Of a stretch of 64,000 bases of DNA, positions 27,854 through 37,078 are shown one piece after another. The position numbers and the translations under genes were made by a program. How positions within the stretch are numbered: the stretch's first letter is position 1; each line of letters opens with the position of its first letter. The stretch spans positions 310,001 through 374,000 of the forward strand of contig JBCCXD010000001.1 of NCBI GenBank assembly GCA_039192165.1, in the 5' to 3' direction. The notes below the pieces were generated by a model. The model ran no database searches, was not told where the DNA came from, and saw only the letters and a program-made list of their open reading frames with translations. This DNA is from Dinoroseobacter sp039192165 (GTDB taxonomy: Bacteria > Pseudomonadota > Alphaproteobacteria > Rhodobacterales > Rhodobacteraceae).

Positions 27854-27887
27854 GTCCGAAAATATCCCCGCCGGAGGCGTCTCCGGC
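27854..27887. repeat. Intergenic hairpin repeat between pyrC and pyrE
   Basis: AAATATCCCCGCC precedes a perfect 7-bp stem (GCCGGAG 27870-27876, CTCCGGC 27881-27887). In my recollection this GC-rich motif next to AAATATC recurs between genes in Rhodobacteraceae genomes; only one copy is in this window. Confidence 0.45.
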
Positions 27888-27906
27888 CAGCCACCAGAGA
27901 CAGTTT

Positions 27907-28581
27907 ATGATCCCAAGCGCCTTTCCCGACAAAACCGAAATTGCCCGCCTCACCGCAAGCATGCTTCTGGAAGTGGAGGCGGTTCATTTCAATGCACGCG
28001 AGCCGTTCACGCTGGCCTCTGGCCTGCCCTCGCCCACCTATATCGACTGTCGCAAGCTGATCTCGTTTCCGCGCGTGCGCAGCACATTGATGGATTTTCT
28101 CACCGTCACGGTCCTGCGCGACGCCGGCTTTGAGGCGTTTACCAACATTGCCGGTGGCGAGACTGCGGGTATCCCGTTCGGCGCCATGGTTGCTGAGCGC
28201 CTGGCCCTGCCGATGTCTTATGTGCGCAAGAAACCGAAAGGCTATGGCCGGAACGCGCAGATCGAAGGGCTGATGTCCGAAGGCGACCGGGTGCTTCTTG
28301 TCGAAGACCTGACCACCGACGGTGGCTCAAAACTGAAATTCGTCGATGCGATTCGCAATACCGGCGCAAGTTGCGGGCACACGGCGGTGATTTTCTACTA
28401 CGGCATTTTCCCGGACACCGAGCCCAATCTGGCCGCCCACGGGGTCAAACTGCACCACCTTTGCACCTGGTGGGATGTGCTGTCGGAGGCCCGCAAACGC
28501 AGCAGCTTTGACGCTGAAACGCTTGGCCAGGTTGAAACATTCCTGAACGATCCACGCGCCTGGCAGAACGCGCGCTCCTGA
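27907..28581 (+). CDS. pyrE: Orotate phosphoribosyltransferase PyrE
   Basis: This 224-residue enzyme makes orotidine-5'-phosphate from orotate and PRPP. The PRPP-binding loop VLLVEDLTTDGGSK, VRKKPKGYG and FTLASGLPSPTYIDCRKL are typical. It forms a two-gene pyrimidine unit with pyrC. Confidence 0.96.
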   Translation: MIPSAFPDKTEIARLTASMLLEVEAVHFNAREPFTLASGLPSPTYIDCRKLISFPRVRSTLMDFLTVTVLRDAGFEAFTNIAGGETAGIPFGAMVAERLALPMSYVRKKPKGYGRNAQIEGLMSEGDRVLLVEDLTTDGGSKLKFVDAIRNTGASCGHTAVIFYYGIFPDTEPNLAAHGVKLHHLCTWWDVLSEARKRSSFDAETLGQVETFLNDPRAWQNARS

Positions 28582-28745
28582 AATTGCTCTATCGTCACGC
28601 GGCACGTGACACCGGCTGTTAATAACACGCGACAGTGTGATGTGTCAGACTTTTCAGACGGGCAAAAATCCTGTTTTTTTTGCAATATGTCGTGTACCGT
28701 TTCGCGGAAACACCAACATCATGTGTTTTTTCATAGACCCACAGC

Positions 28746-28754
28746 TTATCCACA
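28746..28754 (+). promoter_or_regulatory. DnaA box upstream of dnaB
   Basis: TTATCCACA, a perfect match to the DnaA box TTATNCACA, lies 70 bp before the dnaB start. The flanking AT-rich stretch (28661-28740) is unusual for this GC-rich region. It could let DnaA control dnaB. Confidence 0.6.
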
Positions 28755-28823
28755 AGTTATCAAGATTGCGCGACTCAGATCAGCGGCGCATACACGACCG
28801 CAAGAGGGATGAGGGTCCTGATC

Positions 28824-30335
28824 ATGGCTGAAGTAACGTCAATGGCCGGCGCGTCGCCGGCACCTGAAACTGCGTCTGCTATGGACAGTCTTCCTCACAA
28901 CATCGAGGCCGAGCAGCAGCTCCTGGGCGCGATCCTAACGAATAATGATATATTCGACAGGGTCGCGTCCATTATTCAGCCCCATCACTTTTATGACCCG
29001 GTGCATCAGCGCATCTACGAGGTGGCCAGTGCGCGCATCCAGAAGAACGCGCTTGCCTCGCCGGTCACACTAAAAGCGTTTCTGGAAGATGAACCAGGAC
29101 TGCAGGTTCTTGGTGGCCCGGGTTACCTGGTTAAGCTCGCAGGGGCTGCGATCAGCGCCTTTGCCGCGCGCGACTATGCCCAGATGATTTATGACCTTGC
29201 GATCCGGCGCGAACTGATCGGGCTGGGGAAAGAGATCGCAGACAAGGCCGGCAGTGTCGACGTGGCTTCCGAGCCCAAGGAACAGATCGTAGAGGCCGAA
29301 CAGGCGCTGTATCAACTGGGCGAGCAAGGACAGGCCGACAGCGGGTTTCAGTCCTTTTTGCGGGCAGTGACAGACGCGGTGAATGTGGCCAACGCCGCGT
29401 ATCAGCGCGAGGGCGGGCTGGCCGGCGCCTCCACCGGTCTGGTGGACATGGACAAGAAACTGGGCGGCCTCCACAGGTCGGACCTGCTGATACTTGCCGG
29501 GCGTCCGTCGATGGGAAAAACCTCGCTCGCGACCAATATCGCTTACAATATCGCCAGGAGCTACAAGCGCGGAAAGCTGTCGGATGGCAGCGAGGGCGCG
29601 GTCGAAGGGGGCGTGGTCGGCTTCTATAGCCTTGAGATGAGTGCAGAGCAGCTCGCGGCCCGGATTCTGTCGGAAGCGTCCGAAGTTCCATCCGAGCAGA
29701 TCCGCAAAGGCGACATGACAGAGGCGGAGTTTCGCCGTTTTGTCGAAGCGGCCAAGCGGCTGGAATCCTGTCCACTTTTCATTGATGACACGCCCGCCCT
29801 TCCGATCAGCCAATTGGCCGCACGGGCCCGACGGCTAAAAAGGACCCATGGGCTGGACGTCCTGATTGTCGACTACCTTCAGCTTGTGCGCCCTGCGACG
29901 GCAAAGGACAGCCGCGTGAATGAGGTGTCGGAGATCACGCAAGGGCTCAAGGCAATCGCCAAGGAACTGGACATTCCTGTTATTGCGCTGAGCCAGCTCA
30001 GCCGTCAGGTAGAGGCGCGCGACGATAAGCGCCCGCAATTGTCGGACCTGCGCGAATCTGGCTCGATCGAACAGGATGCTGATGTTGTGATGTTCGTTTT
30101 CCGCGAAGAGTATTATGTCGAGCGCGAAAAGCCCTCGGACGAAAAACTGGATGAAATGGCTGCGTGGCAGGAACGCATGGAGCGTCTGCATGGCAAGGCC
30201 GAAGTGATTATCGGCAAACAGCGCCATGGCCCGATCGGCACAGTCGAGCTCAGCTTCGAAGGCCGCTTCACCCGGTTCGGAAACCTCGTCAAACCCTGGC
30301 AGGAGAGCTCGGGCCGCGCCGACGGGTTCAGCTAG
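28824..30335 (+). CDS. dnaB: Replicative DNA helicase DnaB
   Basis: This 503-residue hexameric 5'-3' helicase drives the replication fork. The N-terminal collar domain (LPHNIEAEQQLLGAIL) and RecA-like motor with Walker A GRPSMGKTSL, Walker B LIVDYLQL and the RDKRPQLSDLRESGSIEQDAD-like region are present. GAGGG at 28811-28815 fits ATG 28824; the ATG at 28809 has its only purine tract directly abutting, so is less likely. It is preceded by a DnaA box. Confidence 0.96.
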   Translation: MAEVTSMAGASPAPETASAMDSLPHNIEAEQQLLGAILTNNDIFDRVASIIQPHHFYDPVHQRIYEVASARIQKNALASPVTLKAFLEDEPGLQVLGGPGYLVKLAGAAISAFAARDYAQMIYDLAIRRELIGLGKEIADKAGSVDVASEPKEQIVEAEQALYQLGEQGQADSGFQSFLRAVTDAVNVANAAYQREGGLAGASTGLVDMDKKLGGLHRSDLLILAGRPSMGKTSLATNIAYNIARSYKRGKLSDGSEGAVEGGVVGFYSLEMSAEQLAARILSEASEVPSEQIRKGDMTEAEFRRFVEAAKRLESCPLFIDDTPALPISQLAARARRLKRTHGLDVLIVDYLQLVRPATAKDSRVNEVSEITQGLKAIAKELDIPVIALSQLSRQVEARDDKRPQLSDLRESGSIEQDADVVMFVFREEYYVEREKPSDEKLDEMAAWQERMERLHGKAEVIIGKQRHGPIGTVELSFEGRFTRFGNLVKPWQESSGRADGFS

Positions 30336-30505
30336 AGGGCGGGCTGGCGCGCCTGCATTCGCTTACTTATCGGGCGAACGCGATTAGTTTTTAAGCAACC
30401 AGACAGAGTTGATGCCGCTCATGCGGCATCGCAGCATGGCAATTTTCTGCGATGCAGCAAAACCTGCTATATGTGCGCTATCCCGCGATCCCGGAGGTGC
30501 ACGAC

Positions 30506-31342
30506 ATGCGAAACCTACTACAGACTGCGGCACTTGTTCTTTCTCTGAGTGCCCCTGCCGCATCAGCCGACCGGCTGGAAGTGGACGTGGAACTCCTGCT
30601 GGCGGTGGACGTCTCGCGGTCAATGTCCGAAGCAGAACTGGACCTTCAGCGACGCGGCTACGCGGCTGCGCTGCGCAGCCCAATGGTCATCGAAGCGATC
30701 GAAAACGGACTGATCGGCCAGGTCGCCGTTTCTTATGTGGAATGGGCCGGCGTAAAATCTCAGACAGTGGTGGTCGACTGGATGCTGATTTCCGACAGGA
30801 CTTCAGCTGACGTCTTCGCTGACCAACTCACAGATATTCCGACGCCGCCCTCGCGCCGCACCTCAATCTCGGGCGCACTGGAACATGCGCGGGTCGCCAT
30901 CGAAAACAACCCGTATGAGGGCATGCGCAAGGTTATCGACATTTCGGGCGACGGACCCAACAACGAAGGCGGCTCGGTTATCGCGGCGCGGGACAGGACC
31001 GTGGCGGACGGGATCGCGATAAACGGGCTGCCACTTTTGACGCGCGAGCGAAACGAGATCCTTTGGCCGACAGAGGATCTGGAAGAATATTATCGTCACT
31101 GCGTTGTGGGCGGTCCGGCCTCTTTTGTCATCGCCGTGGAAAGCTGGGACGAGTTCGCCGAAGCGGTGCGGCGCAAGCTTGTGCTGGAGCTTGTTGGCCT
31201 GACGCCCGAGGATCTGATGCCGGGCCAGTCGCGAATTTGGCAGGCCGCCGCAAGCCCGCAGGTCGACTGCGGCGCCGGCAGTGCCACGGGTGCATCGGCT
31301 AAATCAGGCAAGAACCCGTTCAAGTTGAGCTCGCCCTACTGA
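30506..31342 (+). CDS. Secreted DUF1194 (VWA-like) protein
   Basis: This 278-residue exported protein has a signal peptide (cleavage after PAASA) and then a DUF1194 domain resembling a von Willebrand A fold, with a MIDAS-like DVSRSMS and DISGDGPNN. CGGAGG at 30492-30497 fixes ATG 30506. Periplasmic location and metal/ligand binding are inferred. Function is unknown; the C-terminal ~40 residues are Ser/Gly/Ala-rich. Confidence 0.85.
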   Translation: MRNLLQTAALVLSLSAPAASADRLEVDVELLLAVDVSRSMSEAELDLQRRGYAAALRSPMVIEAIENGLIGQVAVSYVEWAGVKSQTVVVDWMLISDRTSADVFADQLTDIPTPPSRRTSISGALEHARVAIENNPYEGMRKVIDISGDGPNNEGGSVIAARDRTVADGIAINGLPLLTRERNEILWPTEDLEEYYRHCVVGGPASFVIAVESWDEFAEAVRRKLVLELVGLTPEDLMPGQSRIWQAAASPQVDCGAGSATGASAKSGKNPFKLSSPY

Positions 31343-31420
31343 GCAAGGCTCCGCACCCGGTGGGCTCAATAGTATATTCTGCCCTTGACGCCACCCGCAC
31401 CTCTGCCGAAAACGGCCGGC

Positions 31421-32470
31421 ATGGGAACGGCGACACTGACAATTGATCTGGACGCCCTGGTGGCCAACTGGCGGGCGCTGGATGCGGCCTCGGCACGCAA
31501 TGTGATGACCGGGGCGGTTGTCAAAGCGGATGGCTACGGGCTGGATGCCGGTCGCGTCGCTGCGGCTCTGGCTGACGCCGGGGCGCGGCAGTTCTTTGTT
31601 GCAGGGGCAGATGAAGGCATCACGGTCCGCAAAGCCATCGGTCCGGGCCCGGCCATAAACGTGTTTTCCGGTCATATGGATGGCGATACAGCTCTGATTG
31701 ATCAGGCGCGGCTCACGCCGATGATCAACTCGACCGATCAATTGACGCGGCATTTCGAGACCTTGCCGAACCATCCCTTTGGCGTGCAGCTGGACACGGG
31801 AATGAACCGCCTTGGGATGGAGGCAGATGAATGGTTTTCGGTCGCCGAGATCGCGCTGAGCCAACGCCCTAAGCTGGTGATGTCGCACCTTGCATGTGCC
31901 GATGACCCCGATCATCCCGAAAACGTCGCCCAATTGCAGGAGTTTCGTCGTTTAACAGACGGAATAACCACGCCGCGTTCGCTTTCGGCGACAGGCGGGA
32001 TCCTGCTGGGCCGCGAATACCATTTCAATCTGACCCGCCCCGGGATCGGGCTTTATGGCGGCCTGCCTTTCGCGGCCGCGCGGCAGGTCGTGCGGCTCTC
32101 GATTCCAGTGGTGCAGGCCCGCACAGTACTCCCCGGGGAAACCGTGGGCTACGGCTGCACGTGGACTGCGGAGCGCGAAAGCGTTGTTGCGACGGTGGCC
32201 GCAGGCTATGCCGACGGTCTTATCCGCGCCATGTCGGGTCGCGCGAACCTCTGGCACGGCCCCGAACCCTGCCCTTTGGTCGGCCGGGTGTCGATGGACC
32301 TAATCACCGTGGATATCACCCATCTGTCGCGCGTCCCGAGGACACTGGATATTCTGTGCCCGGCGCAAGGCGTGGATACGCTTGCAGACGCCGCCGGCAC
32401 CATCGGCTATGAGATTCTGACGTCCCTGGGCGGGCGCTACACGCGCGACTACAGGGGCACCGGCGCATGA
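31421..32470 (+). CDS. alr: Alanine racemase Alr
   Basis: This 349-residue PLP enzyme supplies D-alanine for peptidoglycan. The PLP lysine is K35 in VVKADGYGL; the catalytic tyrosine is in TVGYGCTW; GLYGGLP and VGRVSMD are family motifs. ATG 31421 starts MGTATLTIDLDALVANW as in relatives; a TTG at 31385 would add 12 residues. The stop overlaps the next start by ATGA. Confidence 0.93.
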   Translation: MGTATLTIDLDALVANWRALDAASARNVMTGAVVKADGYGLDAGRVAAALADAGARQFFVAGADEGITVRKAIGPGPAINVFSGHMDGDTALIDQARLTPMINSTDQLTRHFETLPNHPFGVQLDTGMNRLGMEADEWFSVAEIALSQRPKLVMSHLACADDPDHPENVAQLQEFRRLTDGITTPRSLSATGGILLGREYHFNLTRPGIGLYGGLPFAAARQVVRLSIPVVQARTVLPGETVGYGCTWTAERESVVATVAAGYADGLIRAMSGRANLWHGPEPCPLVGRVSMDLITVDITHLSRVPRTLDILCPAQGVDTLADAAGTIGYEILTSLGGRYTRDYRGTGA

Positions 32471-33240
32471 GATTTCTTGCTGCGATCGGGCGGACGGTCC
32501 TTGGGCTGCTGGCGGCAACGGGCCGGTTCACGCTTTTTGCGCTGGAGGCGTTCAGCCACATGCTGCGTCCCCCCTTCTATGTCCGGGAATTCGGTCAGGC
32601 GTTGCTGAACATCGGCTATTTCAGCCTGCCCGTTGTGGGACTGACCGCATTTTTCACCGGTGGCGCGTTGGCGCTGCAGATCTATGCAGGTGGCGCGCGG
32701 TTTTCGGCGGAAGCCGTCGTGCCGCAGATCGTGGCGATCGGGATGGTGCGCGAGCTGGGTCCGGTTCTGGGCGGGCTGATGATCGCCGCGCGTGTGACCT
32801 CGTCGATCGCCGCAGAAATCGCCACCATGAAGGTGACCGAACAGATCGATGCACTCGTCACCCTGTCCACGGACCCGATGAAATACCTGACCGCCCCGCG
32901 GGTTCTGGCAGCAATCGTAACGGTGCCGATCCTTGTTGCTGTTGGAAACACGATCGGCATTTTTGGCGGTTATATCGTCTCCACCACCCGGCTTGGCTTC
33001 AACCCGGCAACCTATCTGCAAAACACGGTCGATTTCCTGGAACTGCACGACATCGTCACGAGCCTGGTCAAAGGCGCGGTGTTCGGAGCGATTGCCGCGC
33101 TAATGGGGTGTTATTCGGGCATGAACTCAGGTCGCGGCGCGCAGGGTGTCGGGCGTGCCACAAAAACCTCTGTCGTCGCCGCCGCTGTACTGATCCTTGC
33201 TGCGAACTTCCTGCTCACGGAGGTGTTTTTCTCCGGATGA
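32467..33240 (+). CDS. MlaE-family ABC transporter permease
   Basis: This 257-residue inner-membrane permease of the MlaE/YrbE family moves phospholipids or other lipids between membranes. The ELGPVLGGLMIAARVTSSIAAEI stretch (EQuator-type helix) is diagnostic. Start and stop overlap the flanking genes (ATGA). No MlaD or MlaB gene is adjacent. Confidence 0.92.
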   Translation: MRFLAAIGRTVLGLLAATGRFTLFALEAFSHMLRPPFYVREFGQALLNIGYFSLPVVGLTAFFTGGALALQIYAGGARFSAEAVVPQIVAIGMVRELGPVLGGLMIAARVTSSIAAEIATMKVTEQIDALVTLSTDPMKYLTAPRVLAAIVTVPILVAVGNTIGIFGGYIVSTTRLGFNPATYLQNTVDFLELHDIVTSLVKGAVFGAIAALMGCYSGMNSGRGAQGVGRATKTSVVAAAVLILAANFLLTEVFFSG

Positions 33241-33998
33241 CCAAGCCTGCCATGATCCAGATCGAGGGCGTCGAGAAAGCTTTTGGGGCCAAAACGGTTC
33301 TGCGCGGCGTTGAGCTGACGATCCCGCGTGGCGAGAGCATGGTGATCATTGGCGGCTCGGGTACCGGCAAATCGGTGCTGCTGAAGTGTATCCTGGGGCT
33401 TGTTCACCCCGATGGCGGGACCATCCAGGTCGACGGAGAGGATGTTGCACGCGCCGAGCGCGACGCGTTTCTTGCGCGGTTCGGGATGCTGTTTCAGGGG
33501 GCCGCGCTTTTTGACAGTCTTCCCGTCTGGCAGAACGTGGCCTTTCGATTGCTGCGCGGCGCGCTGAAACGGCCCAAATCCGAGGCCCGAGAGATCGCGA
33601 TCGAAAAACTACGGCGCGTCGGGCTGACCCCGGATGTGGCAGATCTGTTCCCGGCGGAGTTGTCGGGGGGCATGCAAAAGCGCGTCGGGCTCGCCCGCGC
33701 GATCGCAGCCGAACCGGAGATCATCTTTTTCGACGAGCCCACCACGGGGCTTGACCCGATCATGGCCGGCGTCATCAACGATCTGATCCGCGAAATCGTG
33801 GTTGAGATGGGGGCAACCGCAATGACAATCACCCATGACATGACATCGGTCCGGGCCATCGCGGATGGCGTCGCGATGCTTCACGGCGGTAAGATTCGCT
33901 GGACCGGGCCCGTGGCGCAGATGGACGAAAGCGGCGATCCGTATTTGACGCAGTTTATCACCGGCAGCGCTGAAGGGCCAATCGAGGCGGTCCGATAG
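33237..33998 (+). CDS. MlaF-type ABC transporter ATP-binding protein
   Basis: This 253-residue ATPase partner of the preceding permease has Walker A GGSGTGKSV, signature LSGGMQKRV, Walker B IIFFDEPTTGLDP and the H-loop THDM. It overlaps the permease stop by ATGA. It is followed by an intergenic repeat. Confidence 0.94.
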   Translation: MTKPAMIQIEGVEKAFGAKTVLRGVELTIPRGESMVIIGGSGTGKSVLLKCILGLVHPDGGTIQVDGEDVARAERDAFLARFGMLFQGAALFDSLPVWQNVAFRLLRGALKRPKSEAREIAIEKLRRVGLTPDVADLFPAELSGGMQKRVGLARAIAAEPEIIFFDEPTTGLDPIMAGVINDLIREIVVEMGATAMTITHDMTSVRAIADGVAMLHGGKIRWTGPVAQMDESGDPYLTQFITGSAEGPIEAVR

Positions 33999-34031
33999 AC
34001 ATCCGCGCTGCGGTAGCGTTTACGGGATAGA

Positions 34032-34091
34032 AGGGGCTCTGCCCCCGGCCCTTGCGGGCCTCCCCCGGAGTATTTGACCAAAGAAGAAGAG
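34032..34091 (+). repeat. Rhodobacteraceae-type intergenic repeat
   Basis: The element runs from GGGGCTCTGCCCCCGG through CCTTGCGGGCCTCCCCCGG to AGTATTTGACCAAAGAAGAAG. It has two small GC stems (GGGGCTCTGCCCC and GGCCCTTGCGGGCC) then an A-rich end. I recall close copies between genes in many roseobacter genomes. It lies after the ABC operon and may act as a terminator-like element. Confidence 0.6.
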
Positions 34092-34130
34092 GCGATTGCC
34101 CGGTCCTAGGGAAGCGCGTAGGCTCGCGCC

Positions 34131-34499
34131 ATGGTCGTGACCGTTATGAAATTTGCCTCCGTGCTTTTGTGGTCCTATGCGCTTGTTTTACTGGTCGCGT
34201 GGCTGCGCGCCGTGGCGGCAGATGACCCGAAGACCCATATCGCACACTTTGTTGACCTGATGGCCGCGCTTGTGCCGCTGTCCTGCGCGGTCGTGATCAT
34301 TGTGATGCTGGGCGCGGTAGTCGGGCTGCCGTCGGTTGTGGGACTGCTCTTTGTGGCTTTGCCCGCGGGCTTTGTGTGGATACTGGCGATGGATGTGCGC
34401 CGGGTCGAGCAAAGCGGTGCGCGGGGGCCGGAAAGCCTGCGGCTGGCCGCAACGCTTTGTCTTGCGTTTGGCGTGATTGCAGGGCGTGGCGGTCTATGA
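34131..34499 (+). CDS. Small integral membrane protein, unknown
   Basis: This 122-residue protein has about four hydrophobic segments (roughly 8-28, 43-66, 68-88 and 100-120). No family is recognised with confidence. It overlaps the PqiA-like gene by ATGA and so is co-translated with it. Confidence 0.72.
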   Translation: MVVTVMKFASVLLWSYALVLLVAWLRAVAADDPKTHIAHFVDLMAALVPLSCAVVIIVMLGAVVGLPSVVGLLFVALPAGFVWILAMDVRRVEQSGARGPESLRLAATLCLAFGVIAGRGGL

Positions 34500-34957
34500 G
34501 CACAGGCTGGGTGCGCCTTGTGAACCTGTCACTGCTCCTTCTCTTTCCGATTGCGTGGTTTGCACCGCTGTTGCGCGCGGGTCTCCTGCCCCTCTTTGGT
34601 CTGTCAGAGATCAGCGTGATCTCGGGGATTTTTGCGCTCTGGGGCGAGGCGCCCGTGCTGGCGCTTCTGGTTGCGCTCTTTGCGCTGGTGGCCCCTTATG
34701 CAAAAACGCTGACGCTGGCCGCGGTGCAGTTCGGGTGGCTGCGCGGGAAACCCGGCTGGCTGACATGGCTCGGCAGACTTGCCATGGCGGACGTCTTTCT
34801 GATTGCGCTTTATATCGTGGCCATCAAAGGGGTTGGGCTGGGCCGCGTCGAGGTGGCCTGGGGGCTCTACTTTTTTACTGCGCTGATCCTGGTGTCGCTG
34901 GTTCTGACCTATTTGACGCCGGAGCCACAGCCGGGCAGACAGAGCGCAATGCCTTAG
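34496..34957 (+). CDS. PqiA-like membrane protein (single domain)
   Basis: This 153-residue membrane protein resembles one half of paraquat-inducible protein A, with four predicted helices. PFAM PqiA-type segment SVISGIFALWGE and the loop KTLTLAAVQ are visible. Full PqiA has two such halves plus zinc-binding cysteines; no cysteine is present. PqiA-type proteins are linked to lipid transport with MCE proteins, a theme shared with the adjacent Mla-type transporter. Confidence 0.75.
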   Translation: MSTGWVRLVNLSLLLLFPIAWFAPLLRAGLLPLFGLSEISVISGIFALWGEAPVLALLVALFALVAPYAKTLTLAAVQFGWLRGKPGWLTWLGRLAMADVFLIALYIVAIKGVGLGRVEVAWGLYFFTALILVSLVLTYLTPEPQPGRQSAMP

Positions 34958-34970
34958 CCGAGAGGGGCCT

Positions 34971-35030
34971 ATGACGCTGATCACCACTTTGAGCAAACGC
35001 GGTCTGGCGGTCTTTCCGGTGCAGGTCTGA
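34971..35030 (+). CDS. Possible 19-residue leader ORF before radA
   Basis: ATG 34971 encodes MTLITTLSKRGLAVFPVQV and stops at 35030, one base before the radA ATG at 35032. GAGAGGGG at 34960-34967 is a strong ribosome site, while radA itself has little. It may couple or attenuate radA translation. No homologue is known to me. Confidence 0.4.
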   Translation: MTLITTLSKRGLAVFPVQV

Positions 35031-35031
35031 C

Positions 35032-36399
35032 ATGGCCAAACCGGCGACGCGTTTTGTCTGTGCCGAATGTGGTGCGGTCAGCTCCAAATGGTCCGGGCGG
35101 TGCGACAGTTGCGGCGCGTGGAATACGATCTCCGAAGAAGTCCCGCTCAGCGCCGGTCCGGGAAAAACCGCCCTGGGCGGGGCAAAAGGTCGGGCGGTGC
35201 CGCTCGGCCAACTGTCAGCCACCGAGGCGCCGCCGCCGCGCAAGGCCTCGGGCATGGGCGAGCTTGACCGAGTTCTGGGTGGCGGCCTGGTCGATGCATC
35301 GGCGATCCTTGTGGGCGGAGATCCGGGCATAGGAAAATCCACGCTTCTGCTGCAGGGCGCCGCGCGGTTTGCGCGCGCCGGGGTGAGCGCGGTCTATATC
35401 TCGGGCGAAGAGGCGACCAGTCAGGTCCGGATGCGCGCGCAACGCCTCGGACTTGCCGACGCGCCGGTTAAACTTGGTGCAGAGACCAACCTTCGCAACA
35501 TTCTGACCACGCTGGAGGCCGAAGCGCCCGATCTGGCGATTATCGACTCGATCCAAACGCTCTGGTCAGACACCGTGGACAGCGCACCGGGGTCTGTCAC
35601 CCAGGTGCGCGCCTGCGCCCATGAGCTGACAACATTCGCCAAACGGCACGGCACAAGCGTTGTTCTGGTCGGCCATGTGACCAAGGAAGGCCAGATCGCC
35701 GGGCCCCGGGTGGTCGAGCACATGGTCGACACGGTGCTTTATTTCGAGGGTGAGCGCGGCCACCAGTTTCGTCTGCTGCGCTCGGTCAAAAACCGCTTTG
35801 GTCCTGCTGACGAGATCGGTGTGTTTGAGATGACCGGCAGCGGACTGGCCGAGGTTGCAAACCCCTCGGCACTCTTTCTTTCAGGCCGTGAGGAGCCGGC
35901 GCCAGGCTCGGTTGTTTTTGCCGGCATCGAGGGCACGCGCCCGGTGCTGTGCGAATTTCAGGCGCTCGTCGCGCCAAGCGCGCTTGCCAATGCCCGCCGC
36001 ACGGTTGTGGGGTGGGACAGCGGACGGCTGTCGATGATACTGGCCGTTCTGGAAGCGCGCTGCGGCATTCCTTTCACCGGGCTCGATGTGTACCTCAACG
36101 TGGCCGGCGGTATGCGGATCAGCGAACCGGCCGCCGATCTGGCTGTTGCGGCCTCACTTTTATCTGCGCGCGAGGATGTTGCCCTGCCGGCGGACACAGC
36201 TGTTTTTGGCGAGATCAGCCTGTCCGGCGCGCTCCGACCGGTTGCTCAGACCGAAAACAGGTTGAAAGAAGCCGAAAAACTTGGTTTCACGAAAGCACTC
36301 GCACCGGAGGGTAGCAAAACCGGCGCGACATCGGGAATTTCGGTGCGCAAGATGCCGGACCTTGCGACACTGGTGGGGGACGTATTCGGCGCGGGCTGA
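35032..36399 (+). CDS. radA: DNA repair protein RadA
   Basis: This 455-residue RecA-like ATPase promotes branch migration during recombination. The N-terminal zinc finger (CAECGAVSSKWSGRCDSCG), Walker A GDPGIGKST, the RadA-specific KNRFG and a C-terminal Lon-protease-like domain (ISLSGALRPV) are present. Start ATG 35032 follows a 19-codon leader ORF. Next genes are cvpA and, after two extra genes, purF. Confidence 0.96.
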   Translation: MAKPATRFVCAECGAVSSKWSGRCDSCGAWNTISEEVPLSAGPGKTALGGAKGRAVPLGQLSATEAPPPRKASGMGELDRVLGGGLVDASAILVGGDPGIGKSTLLLQGAARFARAGVSAVYISGEEATSQVRMRAQRLGLADAPVKLGAETNLRNILTTLEAEAPDLAIIDSIQTLWSDTVDSAPGSVTQVRACAHELTTFAKRHGTSVVLVGHVTKEGQIAGPRVVEHMVDTVLYFEGERGHQFRLLRSVKNRFGPADEIGVFEMTGSGLAEVANPSALFLSGREEPAPGSVVFAGIEGTRPVLCEFQALVAPSALANARRTVVGWDSGRLSMILAVLEARCGIPFTGLDVYLNVAGGMRISEPAADLAVAASLLSAREDVALPADTAVFGEISLSGALRPVAQTENRLKEAEKLGFTKALAPEGSKTGATSGISVRKMPDLATLVGDVFGAG

Positions 36400-36432
36400 C
36401 CCCGAAGAACAACAAAAGAGGCACCGGGCACT

Positions 36433-37032
36433 ATGGATGGCTTTACCCTAGTAGACGGCATCGTCGCAGCGGTCATTGTGATCTCTGCCCTGCTGGCTTT
36501 CTCGCGCGGGCTGGTCCGCGAGGTGATGGCAATCGTCGGCTGGGTGGCCGCGGCGATTATCGCATTCATGTTCGCAGGCCAGGTCGAGCCGCTGATCAAA
36601 GAGATCCCGGTGATTGGGCCGATCCTGCAGGACAGCTGCGAACTGGCCATAATTGCAGCATTCGCCGCCGTCTTTGCAGTGACCCTTATTGTGGTTTCGG
36701 TATTTACGCCGCTCTTTTCGGGTTTGATCCACCGCACCGCACTGGGAGGCGTGGATCAAGGGCTTGGGTTCCTCTTCGGCGCGCTGCGCGGCATCCTTCT
36801 GGTGGCAATCGCGCTCTTGGCCTACGACCGGATCATGGTGAATGACGCCGTGCCGATGGTGGACGACAGCCAGTCGGCAGCAATCTTTGCCAACTTAACC
36901 GCAGAGATCGAGAACCAGATCCCCGAGGACGCGACGGGCTGGGTCGTGGCGCGCTACGAGGAACTGGTCGGGACTTGTGGCGCTTCGCAGACACAGGAAA
37001 CTGGCAGCCGCTTGCCTCAGATCGAGGGCTGA
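36433..37032 (+). CDS. cvpA: CvpA family membrane protein
   Basis: This 199-residue inner-membrane protein of the CvpA (colicin V production) family has four helices in the first ~150 residues, followed by a soluble C-terminal tail. It is usually next to purF; here rhodanese and DUF3604 genes intervene. Function is unclear, but it is linked to cell-envelope stress in other bacteria. Confidence 0.88.
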   Translation: MDGFTLVDGIVAAVIVISALLAFSRGLVREVMAIVGWVAAAIIAFMFAGQVEPLIKEIPVIGPILQDSCELAIIAAFAAVFAVTLIVVSVFTPLFSGLIHRTALGGVDQGLGFLFGALRGILLVAIALLAYDRIMVNDAVPMVDDSQSAAIFANLTAEIENQIPEDATGWVVARYEELVGTCGASQTQETGSRLPQIEG

Positions 37033-37078
37033 CGCGCGACACGGTCGTTGGAGCCGGTCAACTTCAGAGGACCAAAAA

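Noticed and set aside
30355..30405. Terminator after dnaB
   Set aside because: Only a weak 5-bp stem (TTCGC/GCGAA) well separated from the T-rich stretch.
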